64,000 nt of DNA from Phycisphaeraceae bacterium (GCA_020639155.1 JACKHF010000002.1:620001-684000), one strand, 5' to 3'; numbered from the stretch's first letter, positions 18,838 through 28,078 are shown. Numbers and translations are program-made. The notes: generated by a model not told the origin, from the sequence alone.

Positions 18838-19404
18838 ATGACAATGGACAGCCATAAAAGCCAAACACAACCCGATCATGTCTTGCCCGGATCGGTCACT
18901 CACGTGCGTAAGTTGACACCGGACGACTCTCTTGAGGATCTAACCGAACTGCTCCATCGTGCGTATGCGCCGCTTGCAGCAAGCGGCTTGCAATACCTGG
19001 CCAGCCATCAATCGGTTGATGTGACTCGAAGACGATGCTTTGCTCCGAACGCACACTGCTTTGTTGCCGAACTCAAGCACATAGTCGTTGGCACGATCAC
19101 GCTGTACACATTGACCGAGCAGAGTCATTGCAAATACTACACCAAGCCAGGTATAGCACGGTTTGGACAGTTTGCAGTAGAGCCATCTCTCCAGCGCACA
19201 GGTGTTGGTCGAGCGCTCATGGACTATATAGAGAACACAGTCCAGTCACTAAACATGTCACACATCGCGTGTGACACAGCAGAGCATGCGCACCATCTCA
19301 TTGCGTACTACAAACGACGACAGTATCAACAAGTTGATACGGTTGACTGGCCTGTGACTAACTATGTGAGTGTTGTGCTGAGCAAGCAGTTACAAACGTC
19401 ATGA
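18838..19404 (+). CDS. GNAT family N-acetyltransferase
   Basis: 188 residues. The GNAT core is visible: strand beta4 with 'IARFGQFAVEPSLQRTGVGRALMDYIE' gives motif A (Q/R-x-x-G-x-G/A) that binds acetyl-CoA, followed by 'IACDTAEHAHHLIAYYKRRQYQ', a typical motif B. The substrate cannot be read from the sequence. Its last six bases overlap the convergent DinB-like gene. Confidence 0.82.
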   Translation: MTMDSHKSQTQPDHVLPGSVTHVRKLTPDDSLEDLTELLHRAYAPLAASGLQYLASHQSVDVTRRRCFAPNAHCFVAELKHIVVGTITLYTLTEQSHCKYYTKPGIARFGQFAVEPSLQRTGVGRALMDYIENTVQSLNMSHIACDTAEHAHHLIAYYKRRQYQQVDTVDWPVTNYVSVVLSKQLQTS

Positions 19405-19947
19405 TGACTTTGGTACGATCACCTTGTCAAACCCCAATGCACGTCGAAGATCGATGATCTGCCCAGTGTGCGTACCATTGTGAAACGCCATACGCAGCCC
19501 AAGTTCAGCGAAGGTGAGAGACTTCACCGATCCCCATGATGTTGTGCGATCAAGTAAATCCCGGCTTGCCTGCTCAAACCCCATTGCAAGACTGTCCCCC
19601 GAAGCACGGAACACTGCAACACATCGATCAAGCACCGGGAAACGATCGGGATCATCCACAGGAACTGAACCGAAGCAGATATCTTCGGTGCAGAACAGGT
19701 CTTGTTGTCGTGGAAGCTCCTTGCTGAAGTCCTGCTCCGGCACGGGTGTTTCATCCAATGCTCGACGGGCGACGTGCATATAGAGAGCGCAATGCCCAAG
19801 ATGCCATGCAACGTGGTTCGGCAGATTCTGTGCCTGAGCGGTGCGGTTGGAGTCGTGGAACCCTGTCAGGTACCTGAGAAGTCCATCCACAGACGCACGA
19901 ACCCCGTTCGCGACAAGAACACCTCGCACTTCACCTGTTGACAACAT
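19399..19947 (-). CDS. DinB-like (YfiT-type) putative metalloenzyme
   Basis: 182 residues from the ATG at 19947, preceded by GAGGAGG at seven bases; the frame is open to 19992 but that part lacks a ribosome site. The pattern 'NHVAWHLGHCALY' near residue 45 and 'FHNGTHTGQIIDLRRALG' at the C-terminus places the three metal-ligand histidines of the DinB four-helix fold. Family members act as thiol-dependent transferases or have unknown roles. It overlaps the 3' end of the GNAT gene and starts about 58 bases from the divergent methyltransferase. Confidence 0.75.
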   Translation of the reverse strand: MLSTGEVRGVLVANGVRASVDGLLRYLTGFHDSNRTAQAQNLPNHVAWHLGHCALYMHVARRALDETPVPEQDFSKELPRQQDLFCTEDICFGSVPVDDPDRFPVLDRCVAVFRASGDSLAMGFEQASRDLLDRTTSWGSVKSLTFAELGLRMAFHNGTHTGQIIDLRRALGFDKVIVPKSS

Positions 19948-20004
19948 CTGTTTCCTCCTCTGAGACAATCGCATAGCGCCACCATTGGCCACATATCATT
20001 GCCG

Positions 20005-20826
20005 ATGGATCAACCGTTCGCGCCTGATACACCACAATCTCCCGAAGTGCTCGTGCAGAGCTTCTATGCAGACCCGCACGTCTTCGACATCCTGCACACG
20101 CCGGGAACTGCAAACGAGGTAAACGGGCTCGAACGCATCTGCCAGAAGTTTGCTCGGACATCGGGCGATGTTACGTGGCTGGAGCCTGCCTGCGGCACAG
20201 GAAGGTATTTGCGTGTCGCTGCCGGTCGGGGAATCAATGTTGTCGGGTTCGACACGAGCAGTGACATGATCGAGTACGCCCAGCGTCGGATTCCTACTGG
20301 AAAAGGAGCTGGGACGAGCAGCCTGTTTGTGGGTGACATGGTGTCATTCACACCCCCTGTCAAAGCGAACTCCATCGACATGTCTTTCAACACGATCAAC
20401 ACCATCCGTCATCTGGAAACTGACGATGCAATGCTCGCACACTTTGAATGCACCCGGCGCGTACTGAAAAGAGGCGGTATTTATGTCGTGGGTGTCAGCA
20501 TCACGGATTATGTCCATGAACGAGAGACGGAGGATGTCTGGCATGCCCGCCGAGGCCACGTCCATGTCGATCAAGCGGTGCAGTATCTCCCGCCGGAAGA
20601 CCCGAATACCCGCACCGAAATCGTCTGCAGCATCATGACCGTGACTACGCCAAAGACGACGCAGCAGATCGAATCCAGATACACACTCCGCACATATGAC
20701 AGAACCCAATGGGACACGCTCATGCACAAAGTCGGGTTTAGGCGATTGGCAGCAATCACCGAATGGGGCGATGAGATGGACCCACCCCGCTGGGGATACA
20801 CGATTGAGGTGCTGTCACCGGTCTGA
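20005..20826 (+). CDS. Class I SAM-dependent methyltransferase
   Basis: 273 residues. Motif I 'WLEPACGTGRYLRVAAGRG' and the following acidic strand end 'VVGFDTSSDMIEYAQ' mark an S-adenosylmethionine-binding Rossmann fold. 'FVGDMVSFTPPVKANSIDM' and 'HFECTRRVLKRGGIYVVG' are motifs II and III of the same fold. The substrate is not apparent. I chose ATG 20005; a TTG two codons upstream is also in frame, and neither has a clear ribosome site. Confidence 0.82.
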   Translation: MDQPFAPDTPQSPEVLVQSFYADPHVFDILHTPGTANEVNGLERICQKFARTSGDVTWLEPACGTGRYLRVAAGRGINVVGFDTSSDMIEYAQRRIPTGKGAGTSSLFVGDMVSFTPPVKANSIDMSFNTINTIRHLETDDAMLAHFECTRRVLKRGGIYVVGVSITDYVHERETEDVWHARRGHVHVDQAVQYLPPEDPNTRTEIVCSIMTVTTPKTTQQIESRYTLRTYDRTQWDTLMHKVGFRRLAAITEWGDEMDPPRWGYTIEVLSPV

Positions 20827-20921
20827 TCGTTGTCTTTTCTTCGCTTTTGAGCATGATCGACCTATCCTCGCTTCAGGTCATTCATTCTGTGGCGTGTCAT
20901 GCTTTTTCGAGGAGAAACAAG

Positions 20922-21956
20922 GTGCCCAACAGCCCCATCCGCATCGGTATCAATGGCTTCGGCAGAATCGGCCGGCTTGTGTATCGCATCGCCAAGGCAG
21001 ACCCATCATTGCAGGTTGTCGCAGTCAACGATCTCGTCCCAGCTGACAACCTCGCGTACCTCCTCAAGTACGACACGATGCATGGCACATTTGGAACCAA
21101 GGTCGCGACGACAGATGACTCGTTCAGTCTTGATGGTGAACTCACCCACACCTATGCCATCAAGAACCCCGCAGAGATCCCATGGAACAACCACGCTGTC
21201 GACTACGTCCTTGAGTCAACAGGTCTGTTTACTACGAAGGACGATGCGGGCAAGCATCTTGCTGGCGGAATCAAGCGCGTCATTATCAGTGCGCCAACAA
21301 AGTCGCCCGATTCTGTTCCCACGTTTGTCTATAAGGTAAATGAGGACAAGTTTGATCCGAAATCTCACACAGTCATATCCAATGCGAGTTGCACAACCAA
21401 CTGCCTCGCGCCGGTCGCAAAGGTTGTCAACGACAACTTCGGGATCGAAGAAGGTCTGATGACGACCATCCATGCAGTCACCGCAACCCAGCCGACCCAG
21501 GATGGCCCGAGCAGGAAGGACTGGCGCGGCGGCCGCAACGCATATATGAACATCATCCCAGCAAGTACCGGTGCTGCTAAGGCAGTTGCACTCTGCCTGC
21601 CGGAACTCAAAGGCAAGCTGACAGGCATGTCTTTCCGTGTCCCGACAGCCGATGTTTCATGTGTTGATCTGACGATTCGAACGACCAAATCGACATCGCT
21701 CGATCAGATTCACGCTGCGATGAAGCAGGCGAGCGAGAACCAGATGGCGGGTGTTCTTGGGTATACCGAGGATCAGGTCGTTTCCAGCGACTTTGTCGGC
21801 GATCATCGGTCGAGCATCTACGATGCCGGTGCATGCATTCAACTGTCCGACCGGTTCTTTAAGCTGGTTTCGTGGTATGACAACGAGGCTGGATACGCGG
21901 CCCGCTGTGTCGACATGCTCCGACTGATGGCACGCCATGACGGCCTGTTGAAGTAA
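20922..21956 (+). CDS. gap: Glyceraldehyde-3-phosphate dehydrogenase, type I
   Basis: 344 residues, glycolytic NAD-dependent enzyme. The N-terminal nucleotide-binding motif 'IRIGINGFGRIGRLVYR', the acidic residue in 'VAVNDL', the catalytic 'SNASCTTNCLAPVAK' with its active Cys, 'HAVTATQPTQDGPS' with the partner His region, and C-terminal 'WYDNEAGYAARCVDM' are all present. The start is the GTG at 20922, with GAGGAGA seven bases upstream; the open frame further upstream to 20847 lacks support. The next gene panB begins 48 bases downstream. Confidence 0.97.
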   Translation: MPNSPIRIGINGFGRIGRLVYRIAKADPSLQVVAVNDLVPADNLAYLLKYDTMHGTFGTKVATTDDSFSLDGELTHTYAIKNPAEIPWNNHAVDYVLESTGLFTTKDDAGKHLAGGIKRVIISAPTKSPDSVPTFVYKVNEDKFDPKSHTVISNASCTTNCLAPVAKVVNDNFGIEEGLMTTIHAVTATQPTQDGPSRKDWRGGRNAYMNIIPASTGAAKAVALCLPELKGKLTGMSFRVPTADVSCVDLTIRTTKSTSLDQIHAAMKQASENQMAGVLGYTEDQVVSSDFVGDHRSSIYDAGACIQLSDRFFKLVSWYDNEAGYAARCVDMLRLMARHDGLLK

Positions 21957-22004
21957 CCCAGCATCTGTCACCTCAAACAGAACCCGGACATCTGAAGTCC
22001 TACA

Positions 22005-22982
22005 ATGGCAACGATGTCTCCAAACGGCTCATCGATTCTTCCATCGCACCCCGAAGCAAATGCGTGCAGCGGTACACCACACGCTGGTGTCGCAGCACGT
22101 CGCGAGCGAGTAACACTGCGATCTGTGCGTGCAATGAAGGAGGCAGGTACGCCCTTCGCGTGTGTCTCCGTCTATGACGCAACACTGGCTGCGCTTTTCG
22201 AACAAGGTGGTGTGCCAGTGATGCTTGTTGGCGATTCGGCGGCCCAGGTTGTGCTCGGGCTTCCTCGCACGATCGACATGCCAATGGATGTGTTGATCGC
22301 GCTCACTGCAGGTGTCCGTCGTGGCGCACCTCATGCTTTGATTATGGCGGATCTTCCGTTCCTCTCGTATCACATGGATACAGCGCAGGCCCTGCACAAT
22401 GCTGGCCGGTTCATGACCGAAGGAATGGCTGACATTGTGAAACTGGAAGCAGATGCGAGCTTTGTACCTGTTGTGCAAGCCATGACTCGAGCGGGAATAC
22501 CTGTCTGCGCGCACATCGGCATGCATCCCCAGCGTGCTGCACTCCGGGGTGGGTATATGGCTGCTGGGAAAACAGCAGCAGAAGCGCACCAGATCGTGCG
22601 AGACGCCATCGCACTTGAGCAAGCAGGCGCTGCTTTGCTGCTTGTCGAGGCAGTGCCTGATGAGGTGGCAGCGCGCATCGTGAGAGAAACAACTGTTCCA
22701 GTCATCGGCATTGGCGCAGGTCCATCGTGTCACGGTCAGATTCTTGTGGCGCATGACATGCTCGGTCTAACTGCGAATGTACCCGGTTTCGTTGGCGTGC
22801 GATCTGACCTTGGTGCCGAGGTCATCCGTACCGCCAGAGAATGGGCGTCACGAGTCGAGCGCAGGGATATTGGGGCAAAGGCTTATCGGATGAAAGATGG
22901 CGAACGTGAGTTGTTCGAGCAGGGCCAAACTCGAACATCTGAAACCGCCCATCTCCCGAATATGGAACCAACTTCCCGATAA
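22005..22982 (+). CDS. panB: 3-methyl-2-oxobutanoate hydroxymethyltransferase (ketopantoate)
   Basis: 325 residues. PanB adds a hydroxymethyl group to 2-oxoisovalerate in pantothenate synthesis. Metal ligands are visible in 'MLVGDSAAQVVLG' (Asp), 'IMADLPFLSY' (Asp) and 'VKLEADA' (Glu), and the catalytic Glu in 'LLLVEAVPDE'. The family motif 'CAHIGMHPQ' is also present. The usual 'VKLEGG' reads 'VKLEADAS' here. An N-terminal extension of about 35 residues precedes the conserved start and the C-terminus has an extra 35, so it is longer than the common ~265 residues. No panC or panD is nearby. Confidence 0.92.
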   Translation: MATMSPNGSSILPSHPEANACSGTPHAGVAARRERVTLRSVRAMKEAGTPFACVSVYDATLAALFEQGGVPVMLVGDSAAQVVLGLPRTIDMPMDVLIALTAGVRRGAPHALIMADLPFLSYHMDTAQALHNAGRFMTEGMADIVKLEADASFVPVVQAMTRAGIPVCAHIGMHPQRAALRGGYMAAGKTAAEAHQIVRDAIALEQAGAALLLVEAVPDEVAARIVRETTVPVIGIGAGPSCHGQILVAHDMLGLTANVPGFVGVRSDLGAEVIRTAREWASRVERRDIGAKAYRMKDGERELFEQGQTRTSETAHLPNMEPTSR

Positions 22983-23105
22983 ATGCGTTCAACATGGAAG
23001 GGCAGACCGGCTTTCGCGAATCAATCAATGGTGTGACGCTTGCATTGCACCGCGAAAATCGGTCAAGATACCGGGACCACACTGACCCCGGTGTTGTGAT
23101 AAGCC

Positions 23106-23134
23106 GAATCAGACACTATGAACATGTCTGATTC
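23106..23134. promoter_or_regulatory. Perfect 10-bp inverted repeat around the upstream start codon of the HtrA-like gene
   Basis: GAATCAGACA (23106-23115) and TGTCTGATTC (23125-23134) are exact reverse complements with a 9-base spacer that contains the ATG at 23118. It could be an operator or an mRNA hairpin hiding that start. A ribosome site GGAAGGAG follows at 23141-23148 ahead of an in-frame GTG at 23157. Confidence 0.5.
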
Positions 23135-24569
23135 GCCAGCGGAAGGAGCAGCACCCGTGCGACGAATCGGATCTCCAGTGCCAGCGATAGTTGTTCTGCT
23201 TGCGATCGCTGCCACGCTCTTTGCCGCTCCAACCATTCTTCGCGAGATTGGAAACGCCCAGACCGAAGTCGATATCAAACTTGCCAGACAGGAACTCCGT
23301 CAGAACGACATCCTCACACAGATCAACAAAGCGACACAGGCAGTGGCACAGGTTGCCAGACCATCTGTCGTCCATATTGAAGCTCGCCGCGGGCGAGTGA
23401 GCAGTTCGAGTGGTTCGGGCTGGGTGTACGACACAGATGGCCATATCGTGACAAACGCGCATGTGGTGCGGGATTCTCGCGGCGCTCGTGTGCATTTTTC
23501 AGATGGCACAAGTACAACTGCAAGCATCATTGGAGCTGATGATTTCACCGACGTTGCGGTACTGAAACTTGATCGGAGCAGAACCCTCTTTCCTGCGAAC
23601 AGAGCCACAGGCGAGGTGATACATCAAGGTGATCGCGTCTATGTCTTTGGTTCTCCGTTCGGATTCAGATTCTCCATGTCTGAAGGCATCATCTCCGGGC
23701 TTGGGAGGAATGCGCCTGGTGTCGTTGGCTCGGGTTTTTCAAACTTCATCCAGACCGATGCTGCAGTCAACCCCGGGAACTCTGGCGGCCCACTCATTGA
23801 CGTGCGTGGCAACGTGGTCGGAATGACCGTTGCAATTGCAACAGGGAGTGACACTACTGGCACGACAGAGTCGGGGCAATCAGCGGGGATCAGCTTTGCT
23901 ATCCCGCTGCGAACAATCGAGAATGTTGTCGAGCAGTTTATCGAGAACGGAAGCGTTGATCGTGGATTCCTCGGTGTCACACTCGAACGCAATCCGGTCG
24001 CAATCCACAATGCCGACTCTGGAGAAGCCGTGCTCGGTGTCGTTGTAGGATCGGTCAATGATCACTCGGCAGCCGACGCCGCTGGTATTTGGCGCGGCGA
24101 TGTCGTGCTTTCGATCGATGGGCAACCGACCACCTCAATGGAAGCGCTCCGATCTGTCGTTACATCGACACGACCAGGCGTTGAGGTCATGGTCGAGGTT
24201 GCACGAACAACGGACAATGGTCTGGAGTTTCTCAACCTCCCGCTTGTACTGGGCACGTTCCCAGCAGCGGTGCTCTCGCTCAATGCGTATGGCTTGTCCT
24301 TCTATGAGGATTTCCAGGACTCACCACCACGGGTTTATAGCGCAGGCCGAGGCTCTCAAGCAAGCGATGATGGATTCCAGAACGGCATGGTGATCCAGCG
24401 TGCTGGCGATCGTCGCGTTATGTCACTTGACGATCTGTACCAGGCGCTCGAAGATCTTGGATTCCATCGTGGCCGACCTGTCGAAGTTGAAGTTCGTACA
24501 GGAAATGGTGAAGACGATGTTCTCTACAAGACAATGATCTCACCACAATCGGTGCACAGCCCTGAATAG
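23118..24569 (+). CDS. HtrA/DegP-like serine protease, membrane-anchored, with PDZ domain
   Basis: 483 residues. A single N-terminal hydrophobic segment (about 20-38) anchors or exports the protein. The trypsin-like domain (about 75-280) has the full triad: His in 'VTNAHVV', Asp in 'FTDVAVLKL' and Ser in 'VNPGNSGGPLID'. A PDZ domain follows (about 290-375, 'GFLGVTLER'), then a second degenerate PDZ-like region (about 415-470). Such proteins degrade misfolded envelope proteins. The ATG at 23118 lacks a ribosome site and lies inside a 10-bp inverted repeat; the in-frame GTG at 23157 has GGAAGGAG eight bases upstream and may be the real start, losing 13 residues only. It converges with the next gene, with two bases between the stops. 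Confidence 0.92.
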   Translation: MNMSDSPAEGAAPVRRIGSPVPAIVVLLAIAATLFAAPTILREIGNAQTEVDIKLARQELRQNDILTQINKATQAVAQVARPSVVHIEARRGRVSSSSGSGWVYDTDGHIVTNAHVVRDSRGARVHFSDGTSTTASIIGADDFTDVAVLKLDRSRTLFPANRATGEVIHQGDRVYVFGSPFGFRFSMSEGIISGLGRNAPGVVGSGFSNFIQTDAAVNPGNSGGPLIDVRGNVVGMTVAIATGSDTTGTTESGQSAGISFAIPLRTIENVVEQFIENGSVDRGFLGVTLERNPVAIHNADSGEAVLGVVVGSVNDHSAADAAGIWRGDVVLSIDGQPTTSMEALRSVVTSTRPGVEVMVEVARTTDNGLEFLNLPLVLGTFPAAVLSLNAYGLSFYEDFQDSPPRVYSAGRGSQASDDGFQNGMVIQRAGDRRVMSLDDLYQALEDLGFHRGRPVEVEVRTGNGEDDVLYKTMISPQSVHSPE

Positions 24570-24571
24570 TC

Positions 24572-25462
24572 TTACCGCATCAATGACAATCGAACACGCA
24601 CGTGTGAACCGACTTCCGGCGTGCTTGCAGCGTCGGCGATCCAAACAGGTGTTTCTGCTTCGCTTTCGTGACTGAAGGTCTGAGCATACCCAGCCAATTC
24701 AGTTCCGAATGTTGCAAGCCCGACGATGATGCCTGTACCATCTGACGCATAGACCTCCCGACCATTGTGCTCAACAAACTTCGAGCCAGCAAAGACCCAA
24801 GCTGTGTCAGGCTTGGTCTTATGCATTGTCTCGCCGGTTCTCACATCGAGGATCATGTCACGTACATCGAGGACTGTGCTATCAGCAAAGACAACCGCTA
24901 CACACAGACCACCGCCGGTTGGATCAACCGGAAAAACCTCGCGACCCTCCCACCGGAATGTGCCAGGAGTGCCCGATTCAGCGCCAATCATGAGGAGAGC
25001 CGCGTGGATGTGTGACGGCTGGATATCTGTCGAGACGATCGACTCATGATCCTTTGTGCCTGTCGAGCACGCGATGAGTTCAAGGTACACGATTGGCTTG
25101 TCTGCGGAAACTGCAACGTGTTCGTGGGTGGGCTTGGGCGGCACACGAACACCGGGCCGAAGATGATGCGCATCGATCGCGATCTCGCCGTCAAACTCAA
25201 CATACCTCTGCTCACGATTCACATAGACACCCGGGAACGCTTCAATGCTGTCTTGCGAAACAGCAGGCTCGGGCTTGATAATCTGTTCTGGCGCAACCAT
25301 CGTGTTCTGATCTGGTTTATTGGGTTGCTCAGCTGTTTGCTGAACCTGTTCGGTGGTTTGCAAGGGTGTTTCTTGCGATGGCTGTTCCTGCGTGCGGGTG
25401 CACGACACAGCGCTGACAAGAACAAGCAATACTACAACTGTTGGTTTCTTGTGTTGCTTCAC
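24572..25462 (-). CDS. YdjY-domain lipoprotein
   Basis: 296 residues from a GTG that overlaps the murD stop (GTGA). A lipoprotein signal ends in the lipobox VSAVSC. A Gln/Thr/Glu-rich spacer of about 50 residues follows, then a domain with 'YVEFDGEIAI', 'VYLELIACSTGTKDHESIV', 'IHAALLMIGAESGTPG' and 'TAWVFAGSKFVE'. These match the YdjY domain common in planctomycete lipoproteins; its function is unknown. The in-frame extension to 25555 is unlikely because it would bury the signal peptide. It is the last gene of the aminotransferase-murD unit. Confidence 0.78.
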   Translation of the reverse strand: MKQHKKPTVVVLLVLVSAVSCTRTQEQPSQETPLQTTEQVQQTAEQPNKPDQNTMVAPEQIIKPEPAVSQDSIEAFPGVYVNREQRYVEFDGEIAIDAHHLRPGVRVPPKPTHEHVAVSADKPIVYLELIACSTGTKDHESIVSTDIQPSHIHAALLMIGAESGTPGTFRWEGREVFPVDPTGGGLCVAVVFADSTVLDVRDMILDVRTGETMHKTKPDTAWVFAGSKFVEHNGREVYASDGTGIIVGLATFGTELAGYAQTFSHESEAETPVWIADAASTPEVGSHVRVRLSLMR

Positions 25463-26868
25463 GCGCGAAGTGTATTCGCAGATTCTGGCACACGCTGCTG
25501 TACCAGTTCGATGAATCGTTGTCCGCGCTGGCGATAGTCGTCGAACTGGTCCCAAGATGCGCAGCCCGGGCTCAGTAGCAACACATCAGACGGCTGCATC
25601 TGTTCAAAGGCTGCGCTGACCGCATTCTCAAGCGTGCCAAAGTCTTTGCACGACACGTTGTCTGCAAGCACGCTGCCTGTCGTCCCGATCGGATACAGCT
25701 CGTCGATCTCACCATCGATTGCAAGGGCAGCAATCGCATCGAGTGATACCCCTTTGTCGTATCCACCCGCAATAAGATGAACCATCGCATCAGGATGCGA
25801 CTGCTTTACAGCCTGCACAGCGAGCACGGTTGCTTCAGGCGTTGTCGATTTGGAGTCGTTGTACGCGACGATACCGCCGGGCGCATCAATCCGTTGCAAT
25901 CGATCGGCGAGCCCCGAAAAGTACGAAAGTGATTGCAAAGCTTCACTGACACCGCACTCGGTCACACCGGCTACAACAGTTGCTGCGAGCATTGCATTGG
26001 CTCGATTGTGTTCGCCCGGCACATGCAGCAGATCAACAGGAACAACATCGACATCCTGTTGGGAGACATATCGAGCACGATCGCAAGCAGCCAAACATTC
26101 TCGCGTTGTTGGTGTGTCCATCGCATGAACTCGCTGTGTTGCATGCCCAATCTGGGACTTTGATCGCACGTAATGCGATAGTGAGCCGTGCCAGTCGATG
26201 TGGTTCGGCGCGATGGATGTCAGCACGCCGATATCGGGACGCCACTCGGCTTCGGTTGAAACCGCTGTTCCGTCGTCAAAGCTGCTGCCGCTGAGCCAGT
26301 AGAGCATCGCGCTGGAAAGCTCCAGCACAACAACATCACCCGGTTTCATGCGCGCCGCATCATCAAGCAGCGAGCCTCCGATATTCCCGCCGAACCAGAC
26401 AGCCTTAGCGGTTTCCTTGTATTGCGATCGCAAAGCGTGCGCAATCATGGCGCTGGTTGTGCTCTTGCCCGCGCTCCCGGTGATGCCAATGGTCGTCACA
26501 CCATCCGGAATGATCTCAGCAAGCAACCGAATCTCGGTTGTTACAGAAACGCCGTGCTGACGGGCATGGCCCAGGAACCGGTTCTCCCACGGCTTTGGTA
26601 CCGCAGGATTCGCAACGACAAAATCAGCCTCTGCGAAATGTTGTTCCTTGTGACTCCCGAGTGCCAGACGCACAGAGCCGTTTGCGATGCAGTCATCGAG
26701 TTGTGAAATGCTGTCTTTGAGTTGTTCTTCGCTTGCAGCATCGCTGACAGTTACAGCTGCGCCCTGCTTGGCAAGCCACCGTGTGACAGCAACGCCGCCT
26801 CCAAACCTACCGAGCCCCATGACAGTGACACGTTTTCCAGCAAATGAAGCTGTGTTGCCTGTTGTCAT
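25459..26868 (-). CDS. murD: UDP-N-acetylmuramoyl-L-alanine--D-glutamate ligase
   Basis: 469 residues, cytoplasmic ligase that adds D-glutamate to UDP-MurNAc-L-Ala in peptidoglycan synthesis. An N-terminal Rossmann part ('VTVMGLGRFGGGVAVTRWLAKQG'), the ATP-binding 'GITGSAGKSTTSAMIAHAL', 'APNHIDWHGSLSHY' with the Mur-ligase His, and the C-terminal 'YNDSKSTTPEATVLAV' and 'LLLSPGCASWDQFDDYRQRGQRF' are diagnostic for MurD. It overlaps the upstream aminotransferase and the downstream lipoprotein. The genes are not part of a dcw cluster, which is usual for murD elsewhere. Confidence 0.95.
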   Translation of the reverse strand: MTTGNTASFAGKRVTVMGLGRFGGGVAVTRWLAKQGAAVTVSDAASEEQLKDSISQLDDCIANGSVRLALGSHKEQHFAEADFVVANPAVPKPWENRFLGHARQHGVSVTTEIRLLAEIIPDGVTTIGITGSAGKSTTSAMIAHALRSQYKETAKAVWFGGNIGGSLLDDAARMKPGDVVVLELSSAMLYWLSGSSFDDGTAVSTEAEWRPDIGVLTSIAPNHIDWHGSLSHYVRSKSQIGHATQRVHAMDTPTTRECLAACDRARYVSQQDVDVVPVDLLHVPGEHNRANAMLAATVVAGVTECGVSEALQSLSYFSGLADRLQRIDAPGGIVAYNDSKSTTPEATVLAVQAVKQSHPDAMVHLIAGGYDKGVSLDAIAALAIDGEIDELYPIGTTGSVLADNVSCKDFGTLENAVSAAFEQMQPSDVLLLSPGCASWDQFDDYRQRGQRFIELVQQRVPESANTLRA

Positions 26869-27806
26869 CAGCAGCCCACGCCGCGAGTCATAAGAGGCTG
26901 CTTCGGCTCGGCTATGCCATTCAAAGGAAGTGCGGGCTCCGACTGTGATGCTGCCTGATCTATCGCGTCCATGTAGAGTGTCAGAAGCCTGCGCGCGTGC
27001 GGCCCAGCCTGTCCTGTTCCGATTGGCTTGTCATCGAGATGTGTCACAGCTGTAACGGTTGCGTTTGTCCCTGTCAGAATAACCTCGGTCGCATGCTGGA
27101 GTTCTTCCTCACGCACAGGCCTTTGCGCAATCGATGGATCGAGTTCACAGATCCGCTCGCGCGTGATGCCAGCAAGGATTGGTGCGCTCTCGAGCGAGGG
27201 TGTGACAAGTTCTGTGCTGCCACTTGCTGTGGGGAGTGCCAGAATCACATTGCACGCGCACGCTTCAGCAACAAACCCATCGCGAAGCATGATGGCCTCA
27301 CTCGCATCATGCTCGTTGGCATGGAGTGCAGAGAGCACATTGCCCAGCAGCGATGTTGATTTCAATCTGCCACGCAGCCATCGGATGTCCTGCATGACCG
27401 ATGCTTTCACCGTTGGCACGGTCTGCCTGTAGTATGCAACCGGCCGCGTACGCGACGCGTAGGCAAAGACGGTCGGCTTCATGTCGCCAGCGGGAATGCG
27501 GGAACGCACCGGTTGGCTTGAGCTTGGTTCGCCTCGCGTGATCTGCCAGTACAGGAACGCGTCAGGCAGACCGTTCAGCCGAAGCAGTTTGCGGCTGACC
27601 TCAACGAGATCGCTCGGATCAGCCTTGATCCCAGCCTGATACAGCCCGTCCTTCATTCTCGCCACGTGCCGATCAGTCCACATAGGCACGCCGGAGAACG
27701 CACGGACACCCTCGTAGACGCCGTCCCCAAGCAGGAAACCGCGATCAAAGACCCCCACTTTGGCTTCGGCAGCGGGAAGAAACGAGCCGTTGAGATAGAC
27801 AGTCAT
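26868..27806 (-). CDS. Class IV PLP aminotransferase (D-amino-acid or branched-chain type)
   Basis: 312 residues. Fold-type IV motifs: 'FDRGFLLGDGVYEGVRAF' near the N-terminus, the PLP lysine in 'RGRLKSTSLLGNVLSA', and 'EACACNVILAL' for phosphate and substrate binding. The 'GDGVYEGV' segment and the lack of an 'EGTAA'-type motif favour a D-amino-acid aminotransferase over IlvE, but this is not decisive. It overlaps murD by one base; D-glutamate from such an enzyme is the co-substrate of MurD, which fits. I start at ATG 27806; a GTG two codons earlier is possible. Confidence 0.85.
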   Translation of the reverse strand: MTVYLNGSFLPAAEAKVGVFDRGFLLGDGVYEGVRAFSGVPMWTDRHVARMKDGLYQAGIKADPSDLVEVSRKLLRLNGLPDAFLYWQITRGEPSSSQPVRSRIPAGDMKPTVFAYASRTRPVAYYRQTVPTVKASVMQDIRWLRGRLKSTSLLGNVLSALHANEHDASEAIMLRDGFVAEACACNVILALPTASGSTELVTPSLESAPILAGITRERICELDPSIAQRPVREEELQHATEVILTGTNATVTAVTHLDDKPIGTGQAGPHARRLLTLYMDAIDQAASQSEPALPLNGIAEPKQPLMTRGVGC

Positions 27807-27912
27807 GTTCACAGCCGATGGTATCGGCAGATCGAGGAAGTCAACACGAGATTCGACTGTCGAAAATCGCGATAGCTTGGGGAATCTGACGCAAGCGACA
27901 GATGTGAAGCAA

Positions 27913-27985
27913 AGCCACCTACTGGACTTGAACCAGCGACCTGAGCTTTACGAAAGCTCCGCTCTACCAACTGAGCTAAGGTGGC
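27913..27985 (-). tRNA. tRNA-Thr (anticodon CGU)
   Basis: On the minus strand a full cloverleaf is readable: acceptor GCCACCT/AGGTGGC, D arm GCTC...GAGC, anticodon stem GAGCT/AGCTC with loop TTCGTAA (anticodon CGT), and T arm GCTGG-TTCAAGT-CCAGT. The discriminator base is T, as in many threonine tRNAs. The 3' CCA is not encoded. Confidence 0.95.
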
Positions 27986-28078
27986 GTTTCCAGCCCATCC
28001 ACACAGGACAAACCGGGCCCAAAGTATCTGCGCCATAGGCTCCACTGTCCACCGTGCGGGGTTTTCCACATTTGTCCG

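Noticed and set aside
23070..23092. ACCGGG/CCCGGT hairpin after panB as a terminator
   Set aside because: The stem is only six pairs with an 11-base loop and no T-run follows on either strand.
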